In this document: positions 16,519 through 29,337 of the stretch, in pieces
Numbering within the stretch: position 1 is the first letter of the stretch
How the letters are laid out: every line of letters begins with the position of its first letter
NCBI GenBank assembly: GCA_028023455.1
Contig: JAQFVV010007260.1
Span: 55,431 to 119,430 of the forward strand
Direction of reading: 5' to 3'
Source: Epiperipatus broadwayi
Taxonomy: Eukaryota > Onychophora > Udeonychophora > Euonychophora > Peripatidae
DNA length: 64,000 bases
Notes under the pieces: model-generated
The model's database searches: none
Told to the model about the DNA's origin: nothing
The model's input: only the letters and a program-made list of their open reading frames with translations
Program-made: the position numbers and the translations under genes

Positions 16519-16994
16519 GTACAGCAAGCAAGAGTTCGCTATATTGTCCAATCTATCAGCAAAATTTCTTCCAACAAAATTCTTAAGATTTCTCTCTTAC
16601 CTTCAGCACAGGTTACCAGCAAGCATAAGACCAAGAACAAAAGAAAAGTTCTTTATTTATACCCTTTTTCCATTATGTTTTTAATCTGCTAATTAGTAGC
16701 GAATCATGCCCGTTGTTTCAAATTTTTCCCGTTATCTATTTTTATCTAATTTAGAAAAATGTTTTACTAATTAAATTCCTTTTCCTAATGGATTCTATTT
16801 AATTAAGAAATTCATCGAATTCTACCAAATATATTTTAAAAATAATTGCAATTATAATTTTAACTTTCTATATTTTATTTTATTAAATCTTTTAATTTAG
16901 GCAACTATTTGAGAAAACGATAAATTTAGTTTGAAAAAGAAACATATATTCACCATGGTTGGACTTAGGGTCTTAGTTAATCCACAGTGAATGG
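16519..16994. other. Non-coding stretch
   Basis: The GC-richer patch continues to about 16660, then plain A/T-rich DNA. TTCACCAT (about 16950) and ATGGTGAA (about 16990) form a weak inverted pair just before the next AT tract. Confidence 0.4.
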
Positions 16995-17002
16995 TGAAGC
17001 CA

Positions 17003-17061
<59 letters not shown>

Positions 17062-17066
17062 GCTTC
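16995..17066. repeat. (TA)n tract with inverted flanks
   Basis: GAAGCCAGCATATATA on the left and TATATGCACAGCTTC on the right are near reverse complements around a (TA)n core of about 50 bp, forming a long hairpin. Confidence 0.7.
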
Positions 17067-17099
17067 AATATATATATATATTTATGTGTGTGTATTTAA

Positions 17100-17735
17100 A
17101 AAAAATAAAGATTGATAATTATGAATTAAAATATTAATAACTACAAATACCTTATTCACATTAATATTTCAAATAAAAGCAAAATCAATGAGTTTTTTTT
17201 TATAATATTTTAGTAATTATATAAATCAATGAGTTAATCATAAAATTAAATTAAGATGAAGTGATTTTGATAGAGATAACTTAATATTGAAAGGAAGTAT
17301 GCCTATGTATTTTATATAGAATAGATATAGTTGAGATGTTTTATGCATACTTACTTATAGACGTGAGGTTTTGTCAACTAAAATCAGAAAAGCATAACAT
17401 CACATTAACAAAAGTAAAAATTAAAATGTTTTAGGAATAATAAAAAAGAATGAAAAAAATACTTGGGTGCTAGAATTAATAGATATCAGTGACAATATTA
17501 AAAGAATTAAGAAACTGAAATATAACTGGACTAAACACATTGCTAGAAAATATAACAGATGTCTATTAAAGTTTTAATCAAGGTACCAAGAGGTTGTAAA
17601 AGATCCAGAGATCACTTATGATATGAATAAATAAAATAATGCAGAGTATTACTGTGATATGAAAAAGAAAAGCAATGGTTTAGATAAACTGGATTAAATT
17701 TTGAGAGACCTCCATTTAGCAGTAGGTCAATAATA
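17100..17735 (+). pseudogene. Decayed RTE LINE 3' fragment
   Basis: This segment parallels 14405-15010 of the better-preserved RTE element base for base with many substitutions and gaps. It has the same opening (AAATAAAGATTGAT...), the phrase TACAAATACCTTAT, then CTTAATATTGAAAGGAAGTATGCC, CACATTGCTAGAAAA and GGTTGTAAAAGA in the same order. It covers only the C-terminal region after the RT catalytic motif, as expected for a 5'-truncated LINE copy. Frame is lost in many places and the GAT tail is gone. It is much older than the copy at 12190-15018. Confidence 0.8.
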
Positions 17736-20208
17736 GTAGAAACTATATATATTATTGAAATGGTGTTTCATAGCCACAGCCTATAATATAACCAGAAATA
17801 AAGAAAGGGATTAAAATGTAATTTAGGTGGTAGAAATACAATCAAACACATTCAATATATATTTATGTATGTATATGTGAGAGTGTATGAATGAAAAATA
17901 GTTTGTATAGAAACTGACTTTAAGCTAAATATAAAGGTAAAAACATTCCAAATATATTCACTCAATATTAGAACAAAACAAAATAATAACATTTTTATGC
18001 ACTAAATATTCAAAACAAAAAAAAATAAAGTTTTTTTTGTTTGTTTATTATAGATTAGTATATCATTATGTAACAATTTCAGAATCATTTATTCTGGTAT
18101 GTTTTGAGTATTATGATGGGGCAGTGATTATTATAATTTTAATTCCATGAGTCTAGCTATAACTTTAAGTTGCTGTTTACAAATATTGCAATATGTAATT
18201 TACATATCAAAGAAGTCAGAATATCCCTTTTAATCTCAAAAAATGTCACAATTTCTGATTGGTGGATTATTTAATCTAAAGATAAAAAGAACTAAATTTT
18301 GTTTGAATAAATAAATTGTAATTTTTAGTAATTTATTTACGCATTAAAGATTATTTATGTATTTTTTTTTTATAAAATACTTATCTTAAACCCAAAACCC
18401 ATGTGACTATAATTATATTTTATTTGAAAACATTTATATTTAAGAAAACAAATTATAAAAATTTAATACAACAAAACAGAAACAGCATTTACTGGACAAC
18501 AAGAATTTTTTTTGACAATACCAGTAAAGATTTTTTTATATATTTTAATAACACTAATTTTAGTGATAATTTTAACTCTACTGTTTATAAGATCAATGTT
18601 TTATCAATTTGGAACTAAAAGAATTGAATTTAAATTTTCACTTTCTATTGAGAGGTTTTGCAAAATTTTTGTCCTAATTTTAAAATTCATGTATTTTTTT
18701 TTAATATTTTAATTTCAAAAAAAATTCTAAAGATGTCTGGAAAATCAAAAAAATGGGAATTCCAAACTATGGTAAGATCAACAATTTGTGTGTGCATTGT
18801 ATTCTTGGATGCCTTAAACTTTGTGGCAACTTCGTGATATTACTTCATGAAAATATTATGAATGACTAAAAACTTGATTTTTTAAAAAGTTTATGATTAT
18901 TTTTTAAAGTAATCGTATGATAATTATTATAAATTAAACATATATATTATTCCATATTTATTTTTATAGAAATGTTTTTATTTTTGAGTATAAATAATTA
19001 TACTTTTTTGACTAATGTTACCATAGAAATTACAGTCATAAAAATACAATCTTTCTACAAAATGTCATTGATAACAATCTAAAAGAAAAATATAGCAATA
19101 ATGTAAAAAATGCTGAAAAAATTTAAACTTTTAAAGCATAATTTAATAGATTTACAAGACATTAATAATCATCCATTGAAAATGTGTTTAAAATAAACAT
19201 CAAACAAAAAATATTTCTTTTATTTTGCAAATTCACTCTCTTCCTCACAGCAGTTGAGTGGCAAAACAGTGCTTTGTTTTGATTAAAATCTAATTTTTAA
19301 AATAAATGTTAAAATCAAATGTGATTTTTAAAACTGTATTTCATTTCTTAATAAAAATATCTATCAAATGAGGTCAAATTTATTATATTCTGATAAATAA
19401 TAATGGTTTAATATTAAAATGACTATTGAAAGCTTATACCAAGTGAGAACAAAGAAATATGTCAGAATACAGGAAAGTTAACATATATATTTTTTTTAAT
19501 AATAACAAATTTTAAATGTATTTTCAATTTAAAAAATGAAATTCAAATATATAATATATTGTTCTATTAACTTTTTCAATACATAAAATTATGTCCAATA
19601 CTACAATGCTCCATTATTATAGTTATGTACTGTTTAGTCTTCAAGTTTTCCTATTTTACAAAGTTCACATATTTTACTTTAGTTTATCATTTAAAAGCTT
19701 ACATATATAATAAGTAATGTAAAGATTAACAATATATAATATAACAAAATGGTTTAATAAAATACAATGTTCAAATATGAAAGCAAATCTTTCCAGAACC
19801 TTTTCAAATAAGAAAAGAATGAGATTCTGAAACAGTTAACATTACTTTTTTAAAATAATTAGATTATTTTGGTTTATATATTAATTGGTATTATTAAAAG
19901 ATTGTTTTTCTAAATGCATAAAAAATTTAAGGAAATAATTTGTTTTTTTATATATCTCATTAAAAGAGAATATCTAATAATAAATTGTTTAGATAAAAAA
20001 AAAGTTATATATTAATTAAACTATTTAAGTAGTATTAATAATGGTTTTAATTAAAGGTTAATTCTACAATTATTAATGATTAAATAAAAATTTATTCTTT
20101 CATAATTTAATTTGATTAATGAGAAGAAAAAATAAAATTCTTCTAAATTTATTTATATTTATATATATATAAATTATATAATTTTAAATCTTTTCATTCG
20201 ATAAATTC
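17736..20208. other. A/T-rich non-coding stretch
   Basis: No supported feature. Two overlapping frames at 18403-18712 encode hydrophobic, low-complexity products of the kind expected from A/T-rich DNA. Confidence 0.5.
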
Positions 20209-20285
20209 AATTTATAAAACAAAATAAGCGTATGTCACGCTTGAATGTGAAGCTATAATAAGATACAATAATTAATATATGCTAA

Positions 20286-20322
20286 GCGCTTTCGAGGTCC
20301 TTTACCTCATATTCATAGCGAA
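20286..20322 (-). other. Conserved-looking 3' hairpin of the family-a PLE
   Basis: On the minus strand GAGGT-AAAGG-ACCTC forms a five-pair hairpin followed directly by GAAA, and CGCT/AGCG can pair outside it. Hairpin plus GAAA resembles stem II and the GAAA strand of hammerhead ribozymes, which are known in PLEs. The preceding bases do not match the CUGANGA core, so catalysis is doubtful. Confidence 0.4.
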
Positions 20323-20385
20323 GCTGTGAGCTGCGAAAATAAAAATGGGGCGGGAGAAGTTGTATGCAAAGCATATGCAAATGGA

Positions 20386-21303
20386 CTAAATAGTCCAGCG
20401 TTTAGAAATGTCGAAGCATGTGTCGCGTCTATTGATTGAGTTGTTATTGTTGTTGATGTAGTACGCTTCTCTGATCTTCCGCTTAATGTCGTTTTTCTCG
20501 ATACAAACTATTTTAGGGTGGGAAGGTTCAAATAAATGTCCAGTTTTCTTGGAGTGTTCCAAAAACGTAGATGAGTTATCGTTGTTTTTCATAGCTCTAT
20601 TATATGTGTATCTGTGTTGTGCTGTCCGAATGGTTGTGCCTGCCTTGGTTTCTCCAAAATAAATGGCGTGGCAACCGGGTTGTGGGCAAGTGATGCTGTA
20701 AACGACATGGGGGGTCTGAGAAGGTTCTAATTTGTCCTTGGAGTTATTGATGAGACGGTTAGTGCAAGGGGGTGTGTGAAAGCTGATTTTAAATTTATTG
20801 CTCAAAATCTTGATTAGTTGGTGGAAGATTTTATGTATGTGGGGAAGAGTGATATATGGAAGTTTAATATTGTTTTTATTAATGGTGATTTTTGTATGAA
20901 ACTGCTTGATTTTGTTGTTGATAGTGTGGAGTTTATAGCCTGCCTGTAGTAGGTCTTTAGTATAGAGGTGTATGTTGTTCTTTCGATCTGCTTCAAATTT
21001 GCACAGCTGCATGTTTCTGTGTAGGAATGCTTGTAGTCCTGCTAATTTGTGGGAGTTAGGAACGTTAGAATGTGGATGTATGAAGCCTCTGATTTCAAAA
21101 GGCTTTATAATCATTGAATAATTTATACATGGTTCCTCGCGCGTTAACTTAAGATCCAGGTAATTTAGGCTTTGGGATGCATCCTCAGATGTGGAATTAA
21201 TGGTTAGCTTAGTGCTGTGTGTTAGTTCTTGTATAATATTGTTTGTGGTGTGTTGATTGGCTAGAATAAGTATGTCATCTACGTACCGCTTATTTTGTTT
21301 TAT
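20386..21303 (-). pseudogene. Penelope-like RT C-terminus with GIY-YIG endonuclease, 5'-truncated
   Basis: PLE proteins join a telomerase-related RT to a C-terminal GIY-YIG nuclease, which cuts the target. The frame is open from about 21303 through the first Met at 21114 to a stop at 20386, about 305 codons without a break. It begins at RYVDDIL (YVDD, 21274-21285), the RT motif C; the fingers and palm upstream are missing, so it is a partial gene. The RT thumb and connector follow. Counting from the Met, RLINNSK is at 120-126, the GIY-like VVY at 137-139 and the YIG-like IYFGET at 151-156. The candidate catalytic Arg lies in TIRTAQHR (161-168), and a candidate Glu in REAYYI. A Cys pair (143, 148) sits between GIY and YIG. 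The nuclease looks intact; the protein cannot be a full PLE product. Confidence 0.9.
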
Positions 21304-21308
21304 AAATT

Positions 21309-21854
21309 ATATATATATATAGTAAATTCTAAGAAAAATTTCAAAATTAAAAAAAACCCATATAATTAAAATATATAGAAAGAATCAAATGATTTTTTTG
21401 AAAGAGCATGACATTTCTATTTTTGTTTTTTCAACAAAGTATATCATTTAAATATTTTCAAAGAATGGGTGAAAATTTTGTTTTAACATCGGAATGGTGT
21501 CCATGAAGAATTAAGAAAAGTATGATTACTTCAAGTTTTTTGAGATGTGCTGTGAAGAAAATTCTATGTATCAGCAGTTTATATAGAATGCATAATAGAA
21601 AATCAAATTTTTATCTATGAACACTATATTTCAATATTCTTTTAAAAATGCATTCAATTTAAAATGATTTACAGTGATTATAATAAAATGTAATAATTAT
21701 GGTTAATAACGAAAAGAGAGCCTTTCTGCAAATTTCTCATTGCTCTTTCTAGACTGTAATGGGGTTTATAAATAATCAACTAATCCAAAATATTCTAATT
21801 TTTACATTTTTGTCAATGCCTTTTTGTTTTTTAATGTTTTTTTTCTTTCTATTT
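21309..21854. other. A/T-rich non-coding stretch
   Basis: No supported feature apart from a short AT run at the left edge. Confidence 0.5.
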
Positions 21855-23411
21855 ATTGAACATCTCCATTACGGAAAAAGAGACTTTAGCTGTTGCATGG
21901 GCATTCCAGAAATTGTGCCAGTTCTTGTTAGGCTCTGAAGTGATTGTGTTGTCAGACCATAGAAGTCTGGAATTTTTAAATCACAGTTACTTAAATAATG
22001 AAAGGCTTATAAGGTGGAGCTTGTATCTCCAACAATATAACTATAAAGTTATTTATATTGAAGGGAGAAAGTATATTCCTGTGGATATTCTTAGTCACCA
22101 TCTTATCTATCTGGTAGCTAGGAACCCCAATACTCAGAATATATGTATCAACAGTATGAATATTATGCAGGATTAGTCTATAGTGGAAAATTATAAAAAT
22201 CTCTCCATGCTTCAAAGTCAGGATATGAAAATAAATAGCATCCTGACTATCTTAAATAATCAGGATAATAAAACACAAGCTAATAAATATATTAAAAGAG
22301 TGTGCCAAAGATATAAGGTATATCAAAATGTTTTAAGGTTTAAGATGAATGTCAATTTGAATCATGGAGAATTGTAGTCCCTCAATCTTTAATTCATAAA
22401 TTAATAGTTTATAGCCATAATAAATATGGTCATTACAAGGTTCCCAAAAATTTTTATGTATTGAAATCTATTTTCTATTATAGAAATATATATATATATA
22501 TATAGGAGAATTATATAAAACATTAAATCATGTGACATTTGTCTTAAATCAAAATATTGTAATAAGTTCTATGCAGGTGTACTGCAACCTATAGTCCCTG
22601 ATTGGCCTAACAAATTGTTAGCCATTGATTTTTATGGACCCCTTCCACTTTTTAACTGGCAAAAGTGTATCCTAGTTGCATTTGATGTCTTCAGTAAATT
22701 GGTAGCAGCATATCCAGAACCAAAAGCAGACACAAAGATTGTCATTAAATGTTTAATAAAAAATCAATATCATATTGTCGGTAAGCCTGATAGTATATTG
22801 GCCAATCATGCAATTGCATTTGTCTCTCATGAATGGAACATCTGGATTCAAATTCAAGTTATCAAACATATTATGAGCTCCCTAAGGAATCCTCAATATA
22901 ATTTTTATGAGAGCATAATGGGAGAGTTTAGTAGATTATTTCAAGTATATGTACCAAATAATCATACCCAATGGGTTTATAAATTGTCTGAAATTATCAG
23001 TTATATAAATATAACTTCATGAGCTTACTGGTTTTTCTCCCATGAGACTACATTATGGGAGACATGAACCTATTCTAATTAAAACTCCATTTCCAATACT
23101 TATGCAAAATATTGATATATAAATAGATCAGAAAAAAAGCAAAAATAAAGCTTAAAATTGTGGGCAAGAAAAGAGTTAAAAGGTCATGTAATAAGCCACA
23201 CCCCTTCAAAATAGATGACTTAGTATTATTATGAACACCTCATGTCAATGATGTTCAAAAGAATAAATACAAAAAATTCTTAAGCTTGTATGAAGGTCCT
23301 TATAAAATTCTAACACAAATTGGAGATAATGCTTTCCTGCTGTCAACTCCAGAAGGTATTAGAGGAACAGATAAAGCACAAAGCCTCATTCCCTATTCTG
23401 TAAGGGTCTAA
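21855..23411 (+). pseudogene. Ty3/gypsy-type retrotransposon remnant: RNase H and integrase
   Basis: The order RNase H, zinc-binding domain, integrase core, integrase tail is that of Ty3/gypsy pol. RNase H (21870-22110) shows EKETLAVAWA, SDHRSLEFL, RWSLYLQQYN and IEGRKYIPVDILS. The zinc-binding segment shows SHNKYGH (~22410) and CDIC (~22530), with an AT run inserted between them at about 22485. The integrase core (about 22600-23022) starts at AIDFYGPLP and keeps the first Asp. The second catalytic position reads ILANHAIAF where DN is usual, so Asp is lost. A late Glu is present in NPQYNFYESIMGE. After a frameshift the tail has SLYEGPYKIL and DNAFLLSTPEGI (23285-23360). Protease and RT are missing, so it is 5'-truncated. 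Several stops and frameshifts make it inactive. Confidence 0.87.
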
Positions 23412-23627
23412 AACAGAAGTTGTCAAATTCATTTAAAGTGATAAGAATTACCAATTTAGTTACTGTGATATTTAGTGTTTATGAATGGTTCAAAGACAAT
23501 TTAGTAGACTGAATAGTAAGTTTCAGGAATATAGGGAATTTTGTTTGTTTACTTATTGTAGAAAGCCATGTAGTAGAGATCAATATCAAAGTTTTTTTAG
23601 GTTAAGCATTATAAAATTTTAAATTAA

Positions 23628-23960
23628 ATAAAAAGATGGGATGTTGTGCATTTTTTATTAGTCCACTTTATTCTAAAATAAAATTTTGTTGTATAATTTT
23701 AAATTTTGTTAAACCCAGTAATATTTACTTAGTAAACTAGTAAAAACAACAATGACATCTTAGACCATAGAGTTTGAAATAGCGTTTAGTTAATGGAAAT
23801 TTATGAAGGATCTAACAAGTAAAACAATTAACTCGAGATAATATAAATTATAACCTATAGAACTGTATATATACAGAAAGATGGACAATTAATATCATTT
23901 ATTATTTAAAACCAGTGAAGTTCAAATTGTACTTTGTAAACAAGATGCATTATAGAGACC
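23628..23960 (+). repeat. Possible 3' LTR of the Ty3/gypsy remnant
   Basis: About 220 bases after the integrase tail a purine-rich run (AAAAAGATGGGA, about 23630-23641) is followed by TGTTGTGC, which fits a polypurine tract and an LTR start. TATATATAC occurs about 230 bases in. No second LTR exists in the window to confirm it, and the right end is a guess. Confidence 0.3.
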
Positions 23961-26900
23961 AATAATTATTGTCTATGTGCATTCAATTTTAAAAATAGAA
24001 ATTGTTTATAGTTAAATCGCTAAGTATGTTTAAAAAAGGGTAAATATTTATCAATTTTACAAAAATCCTGATCTAAAATAAAAAAAAAATTATTTGTATT
24101 TTGTTAAATTTCTAAAAAGTATTATTTAAAATATATATATATTGCAAAACCATTGTCATTTTGAAATAGATCAAAAACTTGCTACTAAGTAAATGTTGTT
24201 CTAACAGAAAGATGGGGAAAATATCCACCAATCATAGAGGGTCAAGCAATCTTCTACTATAAAATTTAAAAAAAGAGGGAAAAGGGAGAGAAAAAACATT
24301 GTTTTTTGATCTAAAAAAAATAAGTAACTAAGTTTTTCTTTCTTGTTGTTATATATTTTAAAAACGTTTGATAAAAAATTCATAAAATATTATTTACAAA
24401 CCAAAAAAGTAATGAATTTTAACTCTACATCTATAGATTAGATATAATTATAAGCTTCATGATTAAAATAATGGATTAACTTAATCGTTTTCTGCTTGAC
24501 AACCTACAGTCAATAATTCCCAATAATTTCTTGGAAATTATTATATTTCCAACATTAAGTTGTTAGATTGAGGAAATAATTGAAGATGAATAAAATGTGC
24601 ATATTAAAAGAATATCAACAAATATACTCACTGGAAAAGAGTGATAAATGTACCATGTTGGAAATGAATATCAGTGATAAACAAAGGGAAATAAGTAAAT
24701 ACAGTAAATATTCAGCAAGGACAAATAAAATAAAGATAAATCTCTGGGAAACCGCTGAGTATAACATTTTTAAAAGTCAATAGAACTAAATTAATAATAG
24801 CTGAAAAGTGTTTCTTGCCATTAAGGCTACAAATAAAATCATGATTGCAATAAGTTTGATTTCAGAAGTAATTAACTCTGAACAATAACAGTGGGAATGT
24901 TACTTTCTGTAGAGTTTTAAAAGAAAATGTTAAATGATATATATTTGATTGACATCATGAGCATGCTGTATAGTATAAATGGAAATATCTATCATCTAGA
25001 ATAGATAGGGTAACCCATAAAAAATATTTTATTTCTAAACAAAGAACAAAAGGAATGATTACTGTTGCAATAATCCAGTACCTTGCAAATCTTGAAATAA
25101 GCAGAGTCTTTATAGAAAGAAGAAAAAATAAAAATGATAATCAGTTTATGCAGTGTGGAATGATCAAAATGCTAGAAAAATTGGAAGTTGTTGTGTTTTT
25201 TTAGGTGGTAGTTTAAAAAGAGAACTTGTTCCTAATATTTGTATTTATATGTCTTAATCTATGATTTGTTAGTAAAATAAAAGGGGGTGGACTAAATCAA
25301 TGGATAGATGGAATTAATAAGTTGATTAATTCAATTGTTTTTGTCAATAGTTATTTAAAAGATATGTTATTATTAAATATTATTAGTGATTTGAATGAAC
25401 AAATGTGATCAATATCCTACAATAACATGTATAATAATGTTTTTAAGACTATATATGTGTGATTAAGAGGGCAGGGTGTTTACATATACTAATAAACAAA
25501 ATGATTATATTTTCTTATGGGAAATATAAACATAATAATTTTGTTTTTTTTGTAAACATTCAGAATTATAACCATCTTTTCTCAATTGTTTATATTGTTA
25601 CTTTATAACGACTTTATTATAATTATTATTTTGAAGTTTGAAATAAAAGACCATGAGTTTTGAAAAAAGGGAGAATGACTGTTTAATAAAAAACTGAATG
25701 TGTGATATGTGAGCATATACATAAGGATAAATATCCCAACATACTATGGGGAATTATTAATATTGTTTCATTACAAACACTTCGCATATTAATTTTCCAT
25801 TTCTATTATTATCATAGTACATTTTTATACAACTTTATTACAATAGTTATGTTAAATTAGTTGTTAATGCAAATTTTTATTATAATGGTTTGTAAATAAT
25901 GTTATTAAAATTATTGTTTTGAAAGTTTACTTAAGTTCTAAATGTTTCATTTCTTTTTTGGGATCACGGTCACAACATCACATCAACCCAAAATGTACAG
26001 GTTTAAATTAAAATGAAAAATCAATTCTGTTTAATTAATCTAACAGTTTACTGAGCACACATCTCTTAATAAATATTTTTACTTGCTACATGCTGCCTTG
26101 ATCCCATAGATCATTGATGACATTTCCAATTATTAAGGTGTGGCTATTAATCTGAAATTAAATGATAGATTAATTATTAGTGAAAGAATTAGTGTTAATT
26201 GCAGTTTAGTTAATAATATTATTTTAATAATAAGTATTAAAAAACATAAATATAAAGATTGGTTATAGATTAAAATTATAAGCCTTTCTTAATTTGTGCA
26301 CTACCCATGGAAATCTGTAACATCTCTCTTGATATTTCATAGGTAGTATGAAGAATTAATAAAATCAATGATTATCCTCAGATATCCTTATTGTAAAGTT
26401 ATTCTTATGGTTGATTCTATACAATAATATGCTATCAATTATTTATATATTAAAGAGACCTAGGTTTGTATTTTTTTTGGTTACAATTTTAGTTTATTAT
26501 ATGCATTCAATTCATAAGTACTTTCTGATTCCATTATATTTAGTGTAACCACTATGTGGTTGGGGAGGTTCTCAAGATGCACACTTTACAATTCCATTAA
26601 TATATTAAGATGGTTATGTCATTAATTCAGAGTAATCTAGAAATATCCCTAATTCATTTTTCTTCTTTGGTTTTTTCTTCCAATAATTATAATCATTTGT
26701 GTTGTCTCTATTCTGGACAATAATGACCGTGATCATTTACACTGTCACCAAATACAATTTAAGCTACAATGACATATAGATAAATATACAATTATGAAGA
26801 TTAAATTATTGTTTGCCAATATTATACTATTATTAATAAGCCAACGTTAACATATGGCGATTTATATAATTATTTATAATATATAATTTTTTTCTACAGT

Positions 26901-27229
26901 ACAGGCTTTTTCATACCTGTACTTCAATATGTAATATATAGGGGATTTGCACTCTAATTATATTAAATACTTATTATATTATTAATTTTTTAAATAATTT
27001 TAGTAAACAACAAAATATAAAATTTGTAAATGTATGACAAATAACACTTAAAGATAGTGTAGTAAATATGCTCTCAAGTGCAAGAATTACAGTAATGCAT
27101 GATGAATTATTTTGATACTAGAAACGTTACGTTAACATCTGAATATAATTTGAAAGGAAGTTTATTGTTCCAATATATTTTATATTATTTAGCCCTGAAT
27201 AATTCTATATATAGATTTTCAGCTCAATA

Positions 27230-27282
<53 letters not shown>

Positions 27283-29337
27283 CAAAGTATAGAGTAATAA
27301 ACAAATAAGATTGATCTATGCTGGGTTTGAATAGTTATGTTCTTTCTTTTGAAATATTTTTTAAAATAAAAGTAGAACTCATAAAAAATATATATTTTTA
27401 CACAGTTACTTTTAATTATAAAATTTGAATATTTATTAGTTAATATTCTTTACATTTGAAAACTGTCTGAGCAAGTTCAAAATATAAATTTTATAAGAAT
27501 CTTTTTATTGTATTTTTATTAAAAAATGATTGATTATTGAAAACCAAGCTTAAAAAAAGATTCCAAAAATATTCATTAAGTTAATCAATGATTTTAATTT
27601 ATAAGTAAAAGGTGTGATTTTAAAGATTTTTGAAAAAGTATTGATTCGTCAAAGAAAATATTAATAAACACGATGCTGTATTAAGTATTAACTATTAACT
27701 TGTAATAAATGTTACTTAATTATGCAAATATGACGTTTAATTTAAACTTTCTAACATCTGTCGACTTTAATAATCATATATGACTTGATGAAAGAATAAC
27801 TTCAAAAACTTTATATACAATTACAATTTACATATTCCAATAAACCAAACCTACATATCTATTTTTTATCTAAAAAATATATTTTCTTATAACGATGTTA
27901 GAATCAAATAATTAAAACATACAATTGTGGTATGTAAATGTGCCAATTTCTAAGACATATATTATTTGTCGCTATTCTGCCTAAGTTTATGACCTATAAT
28001 AAGCATTTTTTCTTTTCATCTTTTTCACATGATGACTGTTTATATTATTACTGGTTGACATAAAAAAAAAAAACTATAATTAGTTGAGATAATCACAGAT
28101 AATTTGATATCGTTAGGGCTATGCTTAACTTTAGCGGCTGTTTATAGATTTGTATATTTTAAAATATTTTTCTCCACAAAATGATTCTAATTTACTGAAT
28201 ATTTGTTTGATGAAATATTAAATATTAATTTCAAATAGCATTAAATTTGTATAAAAATAGATTGAAAAGATTAAGCTCCATTGAAAAGTGTAAAAATATA
28301 TGGGTTCATACCAATCTTTTGTTTGTTAAGGAATTATGGTAAATTTGTTTAATTATTTCACAGCTAGTTGGAACTTAGTCATCTTTCTTTTATTTTCAAC
28401 ATATTTAATTTGAATACAAATCTGCCTTATAAGTAATATCAACTCTCATTCTTCGTTTTACTATTAGTAGGAACATTAATAAGATTTCATTATATAATTC
28501 GGTATAATATTTTGTTAACATCTTAATCATTTCGATGTTAAGATTTGAGAGCATTATAAATATTAAGATGCTAGCATTGCTTGTATAAAAAAAATGACAA
28601 TAAACATAATCTTATTGAAAAGGATTAAGAGTTAATACTAGTTTTAGTACTTCTTTATCTTGTTTGTTCTTCTGTCAGACAGGCATAACTTACACACACA
28701 ATATTTTTTTATAACAAATGATTCTATTAATGATCATATTTATAACATTTATTTCAAATCAAATTAGAAAAACTATGTTCTGAAAAAATATTTTAGTAAA
28801 TTATGACTGTTTAAGTAACTAACTGTGTCTGAATATTTATTAGAAGTAAAAATAAAATCTCAAATTACTCAACTTTTTTGGTATGTCTCTTTAATTTTTA
28901 AAATCATGTATAACATTTAATATCATAAATTAAAACAAAAATTAGTACAAATATAGTTTAAACCTCAAATCAATAAATAAATTTTAAAAAGCAGCATTTT
29001 TATATAAGAAAATGGATAAATAACTAATTAAATATTTCATTATTAATATTTTTTCTTTATCCATTAACTGACATATAATATATTAAAAAAATAAAATAAA
29101 TGTTTATACAAAATCAATATCCATACTACACGTGTGCATGAAAAGAAAGCATATAAGCAATCTATGATCCATAAATGTAAATTTAATTGTTTTTAAAAAA
29201 CTAATTAAAAAGACATATTTTAATTACACCATAATAGAAATTATAAAAAAGGTGAGATCTTATTTTTTATCTTAAAATTAATTACAAAAAAATAACAAAA
29301 ACAAAAAACTATTATATATATATGTGTGTGTGTTATT
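23961..29337. other. Long A/T-rich stretch without supported genes
   Basis: No ORF here carries recognisable motifs; frames such as 24580-24783 are short and lysine/asparagine-rich, as chance frames in A/T-rich DNA are. A (TA)n tract occupies 27233-27279. Nothing else was identified in about 5.4 kb, which may be intergenic or intronic. Confidence 0.5.
27233..27279. repeat. (TA)n microsatellite
   Basis: A pure AT dinucleotide tract of about 47 bp. Confidence 0.95.

Larger units (their letters stand above)
20209..21308 (-). mobile_element. 5'-truncated Penelope-like element (family a) bounded by a perfect 22-bp inverted repeat
   Basis: The element reads on the minus strand and is visibly richer in G/C than its surroundings, consistent with recent arrival. 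The 22 bases at 20209-20230 (ending AAACAAAATAAGCG) are the exact reverse complement of 21287-21308. The right-hand copy is partly coding: it encodes the residues immediately before the RT YVDD motif. The left-hand copy lies beyond the 3' UTR in opposite orientation. This looks like a 5'-truncated insertion with a short inverted 5' piece joined to its 3' end. Flanks on both sides are AT repeats. Confidence 0.8.

Noticed and set aside
18403-18712. Hydrophobic overlapping frames resembling a mitochondrial membrane peptide
   Set aside because: Two overlapping frames of low complexity with no conserved motif; hydrophobic chance frames are expected in A/T-rich DNA.
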